Part shown: piece after piece, positions 37,079 to 44,693 of the stretch
How the letters are laid out: every line of letters starts with the position of its first letter
How positions within the stretch are numbered: the first letter of the stretch is position 1
Assembly (NCBI RefSeq): GCF_016806065.1
Contig: NZ_CP032405.1
Span: forward strand, 248,001 to 312,000
Direction: 5' to 3'
DNA length: 64,000 nucleotides
From: Rhizobium rosettiformans
Lineage (GTDB): Bacteria > Pseudomonadota > Alphaproteobacteria > Rhizobiales > Rhizobiaceae
The notes under the pieces: generated by a model
The model's input: only the letters and a program-made list of their open reading frames with translations
What the model was told of the DNA's origin: nothing
Database searches by the model: none
Made by a program: the position numbers and the translations under genes

Positions 37079-37156
37079 TGGTATAAATTCGTAACCAGGC
37101 CTAGATATGGAACCGGAAAATTTGTGCAAGAAGGCACATGTTTGATACCAGGTTAC
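37079..37156. promoter_or_regulatory. Candidate HxlR operator region
   Basis: TGGTAT (37079-37084) and GTAACCAGG (37091-37099) recur in inverted form as ATACCAGGTTAC (37145-37156). The repeated elements sit between the divergent nitroreductase and HxlR starts, where an HxlR repressor would bind. Confidence 0.45.
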
Positions 37157-37180
37157 ACCGATGGAACGATTGGAACCGCC

Positions 37181-37576
37181 ATGTGCGACAATTATGATCC
37201 GAACAAGTGCCAGACCGTCAGCGAAATGCTGGCGAGGCTAGGCGACAAATGGACGGTTCTGGTCATCATGATGCTCGGCGACGGGCCGCAACGCTTTTCC
37301 GACCTCAAGCGTTCAGTGGTCGGCATATCGCAGCGCATGCTGACATTGACACTGCGTGCCCTGGAACGCGACGGCATCGTCGAGCGCACGGTGCACCCAA
37401 CCGTGCCGCCAAAGGTCGAATATGCGCTGACCGATCTCGGCCGCTCTTTCGGCGAGCCGATCCGGGCACTCGGCGGCTGGGTCTTCACCCATCACGAGCG
37501 CATCCAGACGGCCCGGGCCGAGTTCGACCTGCGCAACGAGGTGGATGCCGGCAACAAGCTGATCAAGCTCGGCTGA
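37181..37576 (+). CDS. HxlR-family transcriptional regulator
   Basis: The 131-residue protein is a small winged helix of HxlR type: NYDPNKCQTVSEMLARLGDK with the redox-candidate Cys residues near the start, WTVLVIMMLGDGPQRFSDLK, the recognition helix GISQRMLTLTLRALERDG and the wing PKVEYALTDLG. HxlR proteins often sense electrophiles or quinones through an N-terminal Cys; here C2 and C9 are candidates. Divergent from the nitroreductase, its likely target. The start at 37181 is used; the longer frame has no support. Confidence 0.85.
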   Translation: MCDNYDPNKCQTVSEMLARLGDKWTVLVIMMLGDGPQRFSDLKRSVVGISQRMLTLTLRALERDGIVERTVHPTVPPKVEYALTDLGRSFGEPIRALGGWVFTHHERIQTARAEFDLRNEVDAGNKLIKLG

Positions 37577-37615
37577 TCACCTAGACGTGCGGGGGCGAAA
37601 AGCCCCCCTGCCCGG

Positions 37616-38989
37616 TCAATCCGCCTTAAAGTTCCCCTTCGGAAACTCGAGCGCCAGATCCCGATACCACTTGCCGCTCTTCTTGATCGTGCGGACCTGG
37701 GTGTCGTAATCCACATGCACGAGGCCGAAGCGCATCTTGTAGCCTTCCGCCCATTCGAAATTGTCCATCAGCGACCAGGCGAAATAACCCTGCATCGGAT
37801 ATCCCCCAGCGATCAGGTCGGCGACCTTGTCGAGATGTTCGGCATAGTAATCGAGGCGCGGCTGATCTTCGACCTCACCACCCTCGACCTCCATGTTGTA
37901 GCAGGCGCCGTTCTCGGTGATGTAGCAGGGTGGCAGTTCGTAACGGGCATAGAGCCGCTCAACGAGCGACTTCAGCGCCGGCGCGTAGACCTCCCAGCCG
38001 ATATCAGTCTTGACCTTGGAAACCGGCGGCGCGCCCACCGTGGCCGGGAATTCCGCACCCGGCGTCGGATCATTGGCCACACGCATCGGCGTGTAGTAGT
38101 TGAGCCCCCACCAGTCGAGCTTCTGGTTGATGATGGCGAGATCGCCGTCCTCGATCTTGGGCATGCGATGGCCAAGCGCCGAGAGGAACTCGGCCGGGTA
38201 TTCGCCCTTGAAGACCGGATCGAAGAAGACGCCGTTGTGGAACTGATGCGCCCGCTCGGCCGCAGCGCGGTCTTCAGCGCTGTCGGAACCCGGCAGCGTC
38301 TCATGCGCGTTCAAGACCAGCCCGACCGGCACTTTCGGCGCCACTTCGCGGATCGCCTGGACGGAAAGCCCATGGGCGAGATTGGTATAATGCAGTGCAT
38401 GAAGGGCTGCATCCATGCAGCGCTCGCCGGGGGCGTGAATGCCGTAGAGATGGCTGAGCCAGACCGAGCACCAGGGCTCGTTGAAGGTTGCGACCGCATC
38501 CAGTCGATCGCCGAGCCGTTCCATGACGACCTTGGTGTAGCGCTGAAACGCCTGCGCCGTCGACCGCGCTGTCCAGCCACCCTCGCCCATCAGCGCGAGC
38601 GGTAGATCCCAATGGTAAAGCGTCGCATAAGCCTTGATGCCGCGTGCCTTCAGCCCGTCGACGAGCTTGTCGTAGAAATCGAGTCCCTTCTCGTTGATCG
38701 GACCGGTGCCTTCGGGAATGATGCGCGGCCAGGCGATCGAGAAGCGATAGCCGGTCACGCCCATGTCCTTGATCAGGTCGAGATCGCTTTCCCACCTGTT
38801 GTAGTGATCGCAGGCGACATCGCCATTATGCCGCCCGAACACCCGACCCGGCATGTTGGAGAAGGCATCCCAGATCGAGGGCTTACGCCCATCCGCCTTC
38901 GACGCCCCTTCGATCTGGAAGGAGGCGGTGGCGACACCGAACAGGAAATCACCAGGAAAACGGGCGGCAAGCGTCTTGGGATCGATCAT
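37616..38989 (-). CDS. GH1-family beta-glucosidase
   Basis: The 457-residue enzyme is a glycoside hydrolase family 1 member: the N-terminal FPGDFLFGVATASFQIEGA, the acid/base Glu in TFNEPW and the nucleophile Glu in YITENGAC, with WSLMDNFEWAEGY near the end. It hydrolyses beta-glucosides or related glycosides in the cytosol; no signal peptide is seen. AAGGA precedes the start. It is the last gene of the minus-strand sugar region, downstream of the Gfo/Idh gene after a repeat-bearing gap, so it may be transcribed separately. Confidence 0.92.
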   Translation of the reverse strand: MIDPKTLAARFPGDFLFGVATASFQIEGASKADGRKPSIWDAFSNMPGRVFGRHNGDVACDHYNRWESDLDLIKDMGVTGYRFSIAWPRIIPEGTGPINEKGLDFYDKLVDGLKARGIKAYATLYHWDLPLALMGEGGWTARSTAQAFQRYTKVVMERLGDRLDAVATFNEPWCSVWLSHLYGIHAPGERCMDAALHALHYTNLAHGLSVQAIREVAPKVPVGLVLNAHETLPGSDSAEDRAAAERAHQFHNGVFFDPVFKGEYPAEFLSALGHRMPKIEDGDLAIINQKLDWWGLNYYTPMRVANDPTPGAEFPATVGAPPVSKVKTDIGWEVYAPALKSLVERLYARYELPPCYITENGACYNMEVEGGEVEDQPRLDYYAEHLDKVADLIAGGYPMQGYFAWSLMDNFEWAEGYKMRFGLVHVDYDTQVRTIKKSGKWYRDLALEFPKGNFKAD

Positions 38990-39168
38990 CGACAGGTCCT
39001 TCGTCTCGGTCCGGGCGGGCGTGCCGCCTTCGGAAATATCGCAAGCGGTTTAGAACAAAGCCGAGACCGGGTGAAGACGGTGCGGCGAAAAAACTGAAAC
39101 GTTGCAGTTCTCCGAGCCTCCTCGCGGCGGCGAGACATACCAGCGCTGGGTCTGCAGAAGGACTGCGT

Positions 39169-39365
39169 CACTTCCTCTCCCCTCAGGGAGAGGGTCGCCG
39201 AGCGAAGCGGAGGTGGGGTGAGGGGCCCGATTGGCAAGGCGTTCGATGCAAAACCATACGCTTCGCACCCCCTCATCCGGCGCTACGCGCCACCTTCTAC
39301 CCGCTGGGGAGAAGAGGGAGAAACCCGCAAACGCCTCCCCCACCGCTCGCCTCAAGGGGGAAGGT
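39169..39365. repeat. Palindromic intergenic repeat block (MITE-like)
   Basis: The stretch 38990-39370 holds no gene. It contains CCTCTCCCCTCAGGGAGAGG (a hairpin), then GAGGTGGGGTGAGGGG, and from about 39272 the same elements inverted (CCCCCTCATCCGGCG, then CTGGGGAGAAGAGG), plus a third hairpin near 39335-39365. Two related blocks occur at 49604-49800 and 59055-59172. These look like dispersed rhizobial palindromic units, non-autonomous and gene-free. Confidence 0.6.
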
Positions 39366-39370
39366 GAACC

Positions 39371-40543
39371 TTACACCTTCACCCAACCACCATTCTTCTT
39401 CGAAGACTCGATGCACGCCTCGACAAAGGCGACACCCTTCACGCCGTCATCCACGGTCGGATAGACCACCGCCGCATCGACCGCAGTCCCGGCCTTTGCC
39501 GCATTGATGGCGTGAGCCGCTTCCGTGTAGATCGTCGCGAACGCTTCGAGATAGCCTTCCGGATGCCCGGACGGGATCCGGGTGACGCGGGCCGCAGCCG
39601 CATTCGCCCCTGCCCCGCCGCGCGTGATCAGCTGCTTCGGTTCGCCGAGACGCGTGAACCACAGATAGTTCGGATCGGCCTGCGTCCATTCGATGCCGGC
39701 CTTGGTGCCGTAGATGCGAACCTTCAGCCCGTTTTCATTGCCGGTCGCCACCTGGCTGCACCACAGCATGCCCTTGGCGCCACCCTTGAAGCGCAGCATC
39801 ACATGGGCGTTGTCATCGAGACGTCGGCCCTCGACGAAGGTGTGCACGTCGGCGGCCAGCTCGTCGAGTTCGAGGCCCGAGATGAAGGAGCCGAGGTTGT
39901 AGGCATGGGTGCCGATGTCCCCGGTCGAACCGCCAGCACCGGACTGTGCCGGATCAGTGCGCCAGACGGCCTGTTTCGCACCGGTCTGTTCGACGGGTTC
40001 CGCCAGCCAATCCTGCGGATATTCCATCTGCACCAGTCTGATGTCGCCGAGCTCGCCGGACGCGACGAGTTCACGCGCATGGCGAACCATCGGATAGCCA
40101 GTATAGTTATGCGTCAGGATAAACAGGGCCTTGGCCTGGTCGGCAATGGCCTTGAGCGCCTTGGCGTCTTCGAGATTGGATGTCAGCGGCTTGTCGCAGA
40201 TGACATGGATACCCTTTTCGAGAAAAGCCTTGGCGGCGGCGAAATGCACGTGGTTCGGCGTCACGATCGACACCGCCTGGATGCCGTCTTCCCGCGCTGC
40301 TTCCTTCTCAGCCATCTCCTGGAAGGAGCCATAGCACCGCTCCGGATCAAGCCCGAGATCACGGCCCGAAGCGAGTGACTTTTCCGGCGTCGACGACAGA
40401 GCGCCGGCAACCAGATCATAGTGGTCGTCCAGCCGGGCCGCCATTCTGTGCACCGCGCCGATAAAGGCGCCTTGCCCGCCGCCGACCATGCCCAACCGGA
40501 TCTTCGGTGTCCGCTCGCCCGTTTTGCTCGCTTCGATCGCCAT
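39371..40543 (-). CDS. Gfo/Idh/MocA-family NAD(P)-dependent sugar oxidoreductase
   Basis: The 390-residue protein has a Rossmann domain (GMVGGGQGAFIGAVHRMAAR near residue 20), the catalytic-type DKP in HVICDKPL and GDIGTHAYNL in the C-terminal domain. Family members oxidise inositols, glycosides or keto-sugars, often making 3-keto sugars. A perfect AAGGAGG lies seven bases before the ATG at 40543. It lies in a region with a TIM-barrel isomerase, a sugar importer and a beta-glucosidase, which suggests glycoside breakdown. The precise substrate cannot be read. Confidence 0.88.
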   Translation of the reverse strand: MAIEASKTGERTPKIRLGMVGGGQGAFIGAVHRMAARLDDHYDLVAGALSSTPEKSLASGRDLGLDPERCYGSFQEMAEKEAAREDGIQAVSIVTPNHVHFAAAKAFLEKGIHVICDKPLTSNLEDAKALKAIADQAKALFILTHNYTGYPMVRHARELVASGELGDIRLVQMEYPQDWLAEPVEQTGAKQAVWRTDPAQSGAGGSTGDIGTHAYNLGSFISGLELDELAADVHTFVEGRRLDDNAHVMLRFKGGAKGMLWCSQVATGNENGLKVRIYGTKAGIEWTQADPNYLWFTRLGEPKQLITRGGAGANAAAARVTRIPSGHPEGYLEAFATIYTEAAHAINAAKAGTAVDAAVVYPTVDDGVKGVAFVEACIESSKKNGGWVKV

Positions 40544-40569
40544 GATGCGTCCTCCTTCTTTAAGCTGCG

Positions 40570-40589
40570 TCTGGAGTTCACGCTCCAGA
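40570..40589 (-). promoter_or_regulatory. Inverted repeat upstream of the Gfo/Idh gene
   Basis: TCTGGAG (40570-40576) and CTCCAGA (40583-40589) are perfect arms with a six-base spacer, 27 bases before the start codon. It may be an operator or a leader hairpin; the sequence is not LacI-like. Confidence 0.35.
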
Positions 40590-40727
40590 TCCGTTAGACT
40601 GACATCCGTAAAGAAGGATGCCCTGACAGTGAACAACTGAGATCCGCCTCTTCTGAGGCAAAGCATTTGAAGCCGGTGTCAGCGATTGACGCGACGCCGA
40701 AGCCAAGCTTTTTCAAGGATCTCAACC

Positions 40728-41363
40728 ATGCCTTTTCTCGACCCGAGACAACCCCATCCCATCACGCTCGCCGATGGCACGCCTTATCGCGAGACCGTCC
40801 AGCTTGCCGCCGTCATCGATCATCCGCGCATGGAGGTCGGCGACTTCAGCTACTTCACCCATTCCGGCAGAGCGGAAGAAACGGCGCAAATTCTTGCGCC
40901 CTACCTCTATCCCTTCAGCCAGGAACGGCTGGTCATCGGCCGCTTCGTGCAGATCGCCCGGGAGGCGATCATCATCACCAGTTCGGCCAACCACGCCATG
41001 ACGGGTATCACGACTTATCCCTTCCGCGTCTTCAGCCCCGAGACCATTGATGGCTATCAGGACCTGCCCTTCCATGACACCGTTGTCGGCCACGACGTCT
41101 GGATTGGCCATGGCGCAACGATCATGCCGGGGGTCACAATCGGTTCTGGCGCGATCATTGCCGCCCGCGCCGTCGTCACCCGCGATGTGCCGCCCTACGC
41201 CATCGTCGGCGGCAATCCGGCAACCGTGATCCGCATGCGCTTCACGGATGAAGAGATCACCGATCTGCTCACCCTCGCTTGGTGGGACTGGCCGCTCGAC
41301 AGGATCGAACGCGCCCTGCCCCACCTCGAGAGCGGCGACATCGCCGCCCTCAAGAAGGTCTAA
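40728..41363 (+). CDS. CatB-like hexapeptide O-acetyltransferase
   Basis: The 211-residue protein is a left-handed beta-helix acetyltransferase of the xenobiotic (CatB/Vat) group. It shows the catalytic His region SSANHAMTGITTYPF, hexapeptide turns VVGHDVWIGHGATIMPGVTI and GSGAIIAARAVVTRDVPPYA, and the ending NPATVIRMRF. Known relatives acetylate chloramphenicol or streptogramin A; chromosomal copies often act on sugars or unknown molecules. AAGGAT precedes the start at 40728. It lies on the opposite strand within the minus-strand sugar genes, two bases from the stop of the TIM-barrel gene. Resistance is possible but not shown. Confidence 0.85.
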   Translation: MPFLDPRQPHPITLADGTPYRETVQLAAVIDHPRMEVGDFSYFTHSGRAEETAQILAPYLYPFSQERLVIGRFVQIAREAIIITSSANHAMTGITTYPFRVFSPETIDGYQDLPFHDTVVGHDVWIGHGATIMPGVTIGSGAIIAARAVVTRDVPPYAIVGGNPATVIRMRFTDEEITDLLTLAWWDWPLDRIERALPHLESGDIAALKKV

Positions 41364-41365
41364 TC

Positions 41366-42418
41366 TCAGAGACCCAGCATCCGGCGGTTTGCGGCATCGT
41401 CCGTGCCGCCGGAGGCGAAGTCGTCGAAGGCCTTCTCGGTGACGCGGATGATATGCGCCCGGACGAAATCCGCACCCTCGCGGGCGCCGTCTTCCGGATG
41501 CTTCAGCGCGCATTCCCATTCGACAACGGCCCAGCCGTCGAAATCGTTCGCGGCCATCTTCGAGAAGATCGCACCGAAATCGACCTGACCGTCACCGAGC
41601 GAGCGGAAGCGCCCTGCCCTGTTGACCCAGCCCTGGTAGCCGCCATAGACGCCTTGTCGGCCGGTCGGATTGAATTCCGCGTCCTTGACGTGGAACATCT
41701 TGATCCGGTCCTTGTAGATGTCGATGTTGTCGAGATAGTCGAGGCACTGCAGCACATAGTGCGAGGGGTCATAGAGCATGTTGGCGCGAGAATGGTTCTT
41801 CACCCGCTCGAGGAACATCTCGAAGGTGACCCCGTCATGCAGGTCTTCACCCGGATGGATCTCGTAGCAAACGTCGACACCCTGCTCCTCGGCATAATCG
41901 AGGATCGGCAGCCAGCGGCGCGCCAGTTCGTCAAACGCTGTCTCGACGAGACCGGCCGGGCGCTGCGGCCACGGGTAGATATAGGGCCAGGCGAGCGCGC
42001 CCGAGAAGGTCGCATGCGCCTTGATGCCGAGATTGCGGGAGGCTTTCAGCGCATATTTGACCTGCTGCACGGCCCATTCCTGGCGCGCCTTCGGATTGCC
42101 GCGCACTTCCGGTGCCGCAAAGCCGTCAAAGGCTTCGTCATAGGCCGGATGAACCGCAACCAGCTGGCCCTGAAGGTGGGTGGAGAGTTCGGTGATTTCG
42201 ACGCCGTTCGCCCGCGCCACACCGGAAAGCTCGTCGCAATAATCCTTGGATTCGGCGGCCTTTTTCAGGTCCATCAGCTGGCCGGCCCAGGTTGGCACCT
42301 GCACGCCTTCATAGCCCTTGTCAGCGGCCCATTTGGTAATCCCATCCCAGGTATTGAATGGCGCGGCATCACCCGCAAACTGACCGAGAAAGATCGCCGG
42401 TCCCTTGATCGTCTTCAT
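41366..42418 (-). CDS. Sugar phosphate isomerase/epimerase (TIM barrel, xylose-isomerase-like)
   Basis: The 350-residue enzyme is of the AP endonuclease-2/xylose-isomerase-like TIM-barrel family. Metal ligands are visible: Glu in VCYEIHPGED, Asp/His in LYDPSHYVLQ, His in MFHVKDAEF and Glu in VVEWECALK. Such enzymes isomerise or epimerise sugars or act on keto-sugars, and often pair with Gfo/Idh dehydrogenases, as here. GGGAGGAG precedes the ATG at 42418. It has its own promoter with a LacI-type operator and follows the terminator of the binding-protein gene. Confidence 0.85.
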   Translation of the reverse strand: MKTIKGPAIFLGQFAGDAAPFNTWDGITKWAADKGYEGVQVPTWAGQLMDLKKAAESKDYCDELSGVARANGVEITELSTHLQGQLVAVHPAYDEAFDGFAAPEVRGNPKARQEWAVQQVKYALKASRNLGIKAHATFSGALAWPYIYPWPQRPAGLVETAFDELARRWLPILDYAEEQGVDVCYEIHPGEDLHDGVTFEMFLERVKNHSRANMLYDPSHYVLQCLDYLDNIDIYKDRIKMFHVKDAEFNPTGRQGVYGGYQGWVNRAGRFRSLGDGQVDFGAIFSKMAANDFDGWAVVEWECALKHPEDGAREGADFVRAHIIRVTEKAFDDFASGGTDDAANRRMLGL

Positions 42419-42452
42419 GAATTCTCCTCCCTGAGATCCCTGCAACGTTTCC

Positions 42453-42486
42453 GTAAACGATTACAGGAGATGGATTTTCGACACAA
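42453..42486 (-). promoter_or_regulatory. Promoter with overlapping LacI-type operator for the TIM-barrel gene
   Basis: On the minus strand TTGTGT (42481-42486), a 17-base spacer and TAATCG (42458-42463) form a promoter. The dyad GTAAACGATTAC (42453-42464), with a LacI-type CG centre, covers the -10 box exactly, the geometry expected for repression. Confidence 0.6.
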
Positions 42487-42506
42487 CCGCAATGATGCCT
42501 GTGGTG

Positions 42507-42537
42507 AAAAGTCTGCCCGGGAAAAACCCGGGCAGAC
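42507..42537 (-). terminator. Terminator after the sugar-binding protein gene
   Basis: GTCTGCCCGGG (42511-42521) pairs perfectly with CCCGGGCAGAC (42527-42537); on the minus strand a TTTT run follows. It separates the importer operon from the TIM-barrel gene. Confidence 0.8.
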
Positions 42538-42561
42538 CGATTGCGCTTAAATCTTCCGGGA

Positions 42562-43515
42562 TCAGAACGGCGAATCCGGGAAGTAGTAGCCTTCCGCGTT
42601 TTCAGGTGTGATCAGCGTCGCATCCAGCGTGTAGGTGCCATGCACCGGAACGCTGTCGTAGAGGGCGGCAGCCGTCATTTCCAGCGCAGTACCGACCATC
42701 GACGGCGGGTAGAGAACGTTGACCGGGACCATCTTGTCGCCGTCCATAACCTTCTTGATCATGTCCTTCGAACCGGCACCACCGATGATATACTGGATAT
42801 CGGTACGGCCGGCCTGTTCGATCGCCTGCAACACGCCGACGGCCATGTCGTCGTCCTGGCACCAGACCACATCGATCTTCGGATACTTGGTCAGATAGTC
42901 CTGCATGACCTTGAAGGCATCGTCGCGGTTCCAGTTGCCGAACTGGCGGTCGAGGATCTTGACGTTGGAGCCTTCGATACCCTTGTCGAAACCGTCCTGG
43001 CGCTGCTGATCGATCGGGATCGGCATGCCGCGGATGACGACGACTTCGGCGTCCGGCGTCGTCTCGGCGATGTACTTGCCGGCGACTTCACCGAGAGCCG
43101 GGTTGTTGCCGGCGACATAGAGATCGCGGACGGTGTTGTCGTTGACCGACGGTGCGCGGTCGACGAGCGCGACGAACTTGCCGCTGTCCTTGATCTGCCG
43201 GATGGCGTTGACCAGCGGATCCGGATCCGTCGGCAGGATGACGAGCGCATCGATGCCCTGCGTCGCAAGATCCTGCACGGCATTCGCCTGGCTGGACGGA
43301 TCGGCAGAGGTCTTGACGACGACGTTGAGGCCCGGATGACGCTCCATCAGCTGCTTGGCGATACGTTCGGCATGATAGATCACACCCGATGTCCAGCCGT
43401 GTGTTGCAGCCGGGATCGAGACGCCGATCGTCTTGGTGTCCTGGGCCTGCGCCACGCCGAAGATCGACACGAGCGCGGTCATGGCGACAGCCATGCCCAT
43501 AAGTTTCTTATGCAT
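42562..43515 (-). CDS. Sugar ABC importer binding protein (ribose type)
   Basis: The 317-residue periplasmic protein has a signal peptide (MHKKLMGMAVAMTALVSIFG, ending AQAQ) and a type I binding fold: TIGVSIPAATHGWTSGV at the start, AVQDLATQGIDALVILPTDP and WCQDDDMAVGVLQAIEQAG. It should bind a monosaccharide or related polyol for the adjacent permease and ATPase. GGAGGAAA precedes the ATG. Its transcript ends in a strong terminator 25 bases after the stop. Confidence 0.88.
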   Translation of the reverse strand: MHKKLMGMAVAMTALVSIFGVAQAQDTKTIGVSIPAATHGWTSGVIYHAERIAKQLMERHPGLNVVVKTSADPSSQANAVQDLATQGIDALVILPTDPDPLVNAIRQIKDSGKFVALVDRAPSVNDNTVRDLYVAGNNPALGEVAGKYIAETTPDAEVVVIRGMPIPIDQQRQDGFDKGIEGSNVKILDRQFGNWNRDDAFKVMQDYLTKYPKIDVVWCQDDDMAVGVLQAIEQAGRTDIQYIIGGAGSKDMIKKVMDGDKMVPVNVLYPPSMVGTALEMTAAALYDSVPVHGTYTLDATLITPENAEGYYFPDSPF

Positions 43516-43584
43516 TGGTTTCCTCCCAAAGTGACGAGGGTCGAGTTCGAACGGACCGGGCGACCCTCCTGCCCGGCCGTTTCC

Positions 43585-44595
43585 TTACGCCTTGCGCGCC
43601 AGCGATCGCTGGACGAGCATCGCGATGATGATGATCGTGCCCTGGATGGCGCCGATCAGATATTCGGAGATGAAATTCGAGAGCAGCATGATGTTGCCGA
43701 CAAGCTCGAGAATGAAGGCGCCGCAGATCGTGCCCCAGACACGCCCCGCCCCGCCTTTCAGCGCCGTACCGCCGACGACAACCGCAGTGATCGCCTGCAA
43801 CTCCCAGAGAATGCCCGTTGTCGCCGAGGTAGAGCCGAGGCGCGGAACGTAGAGGAGCACGGCGATGGCGACGCAAAGCCCCTGGATGACAAAGGCGATT
43901 GTGCGCACCCGGTCGACAGCGATGCCCGAATAGCGGGCCACATCCCGGTTCGACCCGACGGCCACCACATGACGACCGTAGCGCGTGCGATAGAGAACGA
44001 CGGCAGCAATCGCGGTCACGACAAGGATGATGACGATCGGTACGGGAATACCGAGGATCGAGCCGAAATACACGGGGCGATACAACGCCTGTTGCTCGGC
44101 ATCGCGCAGCGTGATCGCGCCGCCCTGGGAGAGCCACGTCGTCAGACCGCGATAGATGCCCATGGTCCCGAGAGTGGCGATGAAGGGCTCGATCTTGCCG
44201 ACAGTGGTGATCAACCCGTTTGCGAGACCGCAGAGCGAACCGATGATGATGGCAAGCGCCATGGCCGCGGCGATCATCAGGCCAGGATCGGCAATCGCGC
44301 CGGAATTCATGAAGAGGATCATGAGACTGGCGACAAAGGCCACCATCGAACCGACGGAGAGATCGAGGTCGCCCGAGGAGATGACGAAAGTCGCGCCAAC
44401 GGCGATGATCGCAATGAAGGCAGAGCGGGTTGCGACATTGGCGAGATTGGTGAGGCCAATGAAGTTCGGGTTCACCAGCGCACCGATGATCAGAAGGATC
44501 AGCAGCGCAGCAAAGGGTGCGACGGCACGCAGGTCCACATCGCGAAAGGTGCGGCGTGGACGGCCAGGTGTGTTCGTTTCAGTCTCGGCAGTCAT
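43585..44595 (-). CDS. Sugar ABC importer permease (ribose type)
   Basis: The 336-residue membrane protein is of the RbsC type: VNPNFIGLTNLANVATRSAF, the GATFVISSGDLDLSVGSMVA segment and GGTALKGGAGRVWGTICGAF near the end, with eight or more helices. The ATG at 44595 gives the standard N-terminus; the open frame runs 73 codons further upstream but lacks support. It lies between the ATPase and binding-protein genes. Confidence 0.87.
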   Translation of the reverse strand: MTAETETNTPGRPRRTFRDVDLRAVAPFAALLILLIIGALVNPNFIGLTNLANVATRSAFIAIIAVGATFVISSGDLDLSVGSMVAFVASLMILFMNSGAIADPGLMIAAAMALAIIIGSLCGLANGLITTVGKIEPFIATLGTMGIYRGLTTWLSQGGAITLRDAEQQALYRPVYFGSILGIPVPIVIILVVTAIAAVVLYRTRYGRHVVAVGSNRDVARYSGIAVDRVRTIAFVIQGLCVAIAVLLYVPRLGSTSATTGILWELQAITAVVVGGTALKGGAGRVWGTICGAFILELVGNIMLLSNFISEYLIGAIQGTIIIIAMLVQRSLARKA

Positions 44596-44693
44596 GGTCT
44601 TCCCGTCTCCTCCCACGCACCCCAGCCTAGAGGTCGCGCACCCTGAAGTCTTCGTTTTCAAGCCCGGTCTTGCCGCCAGGCTGTTGCATTTAC

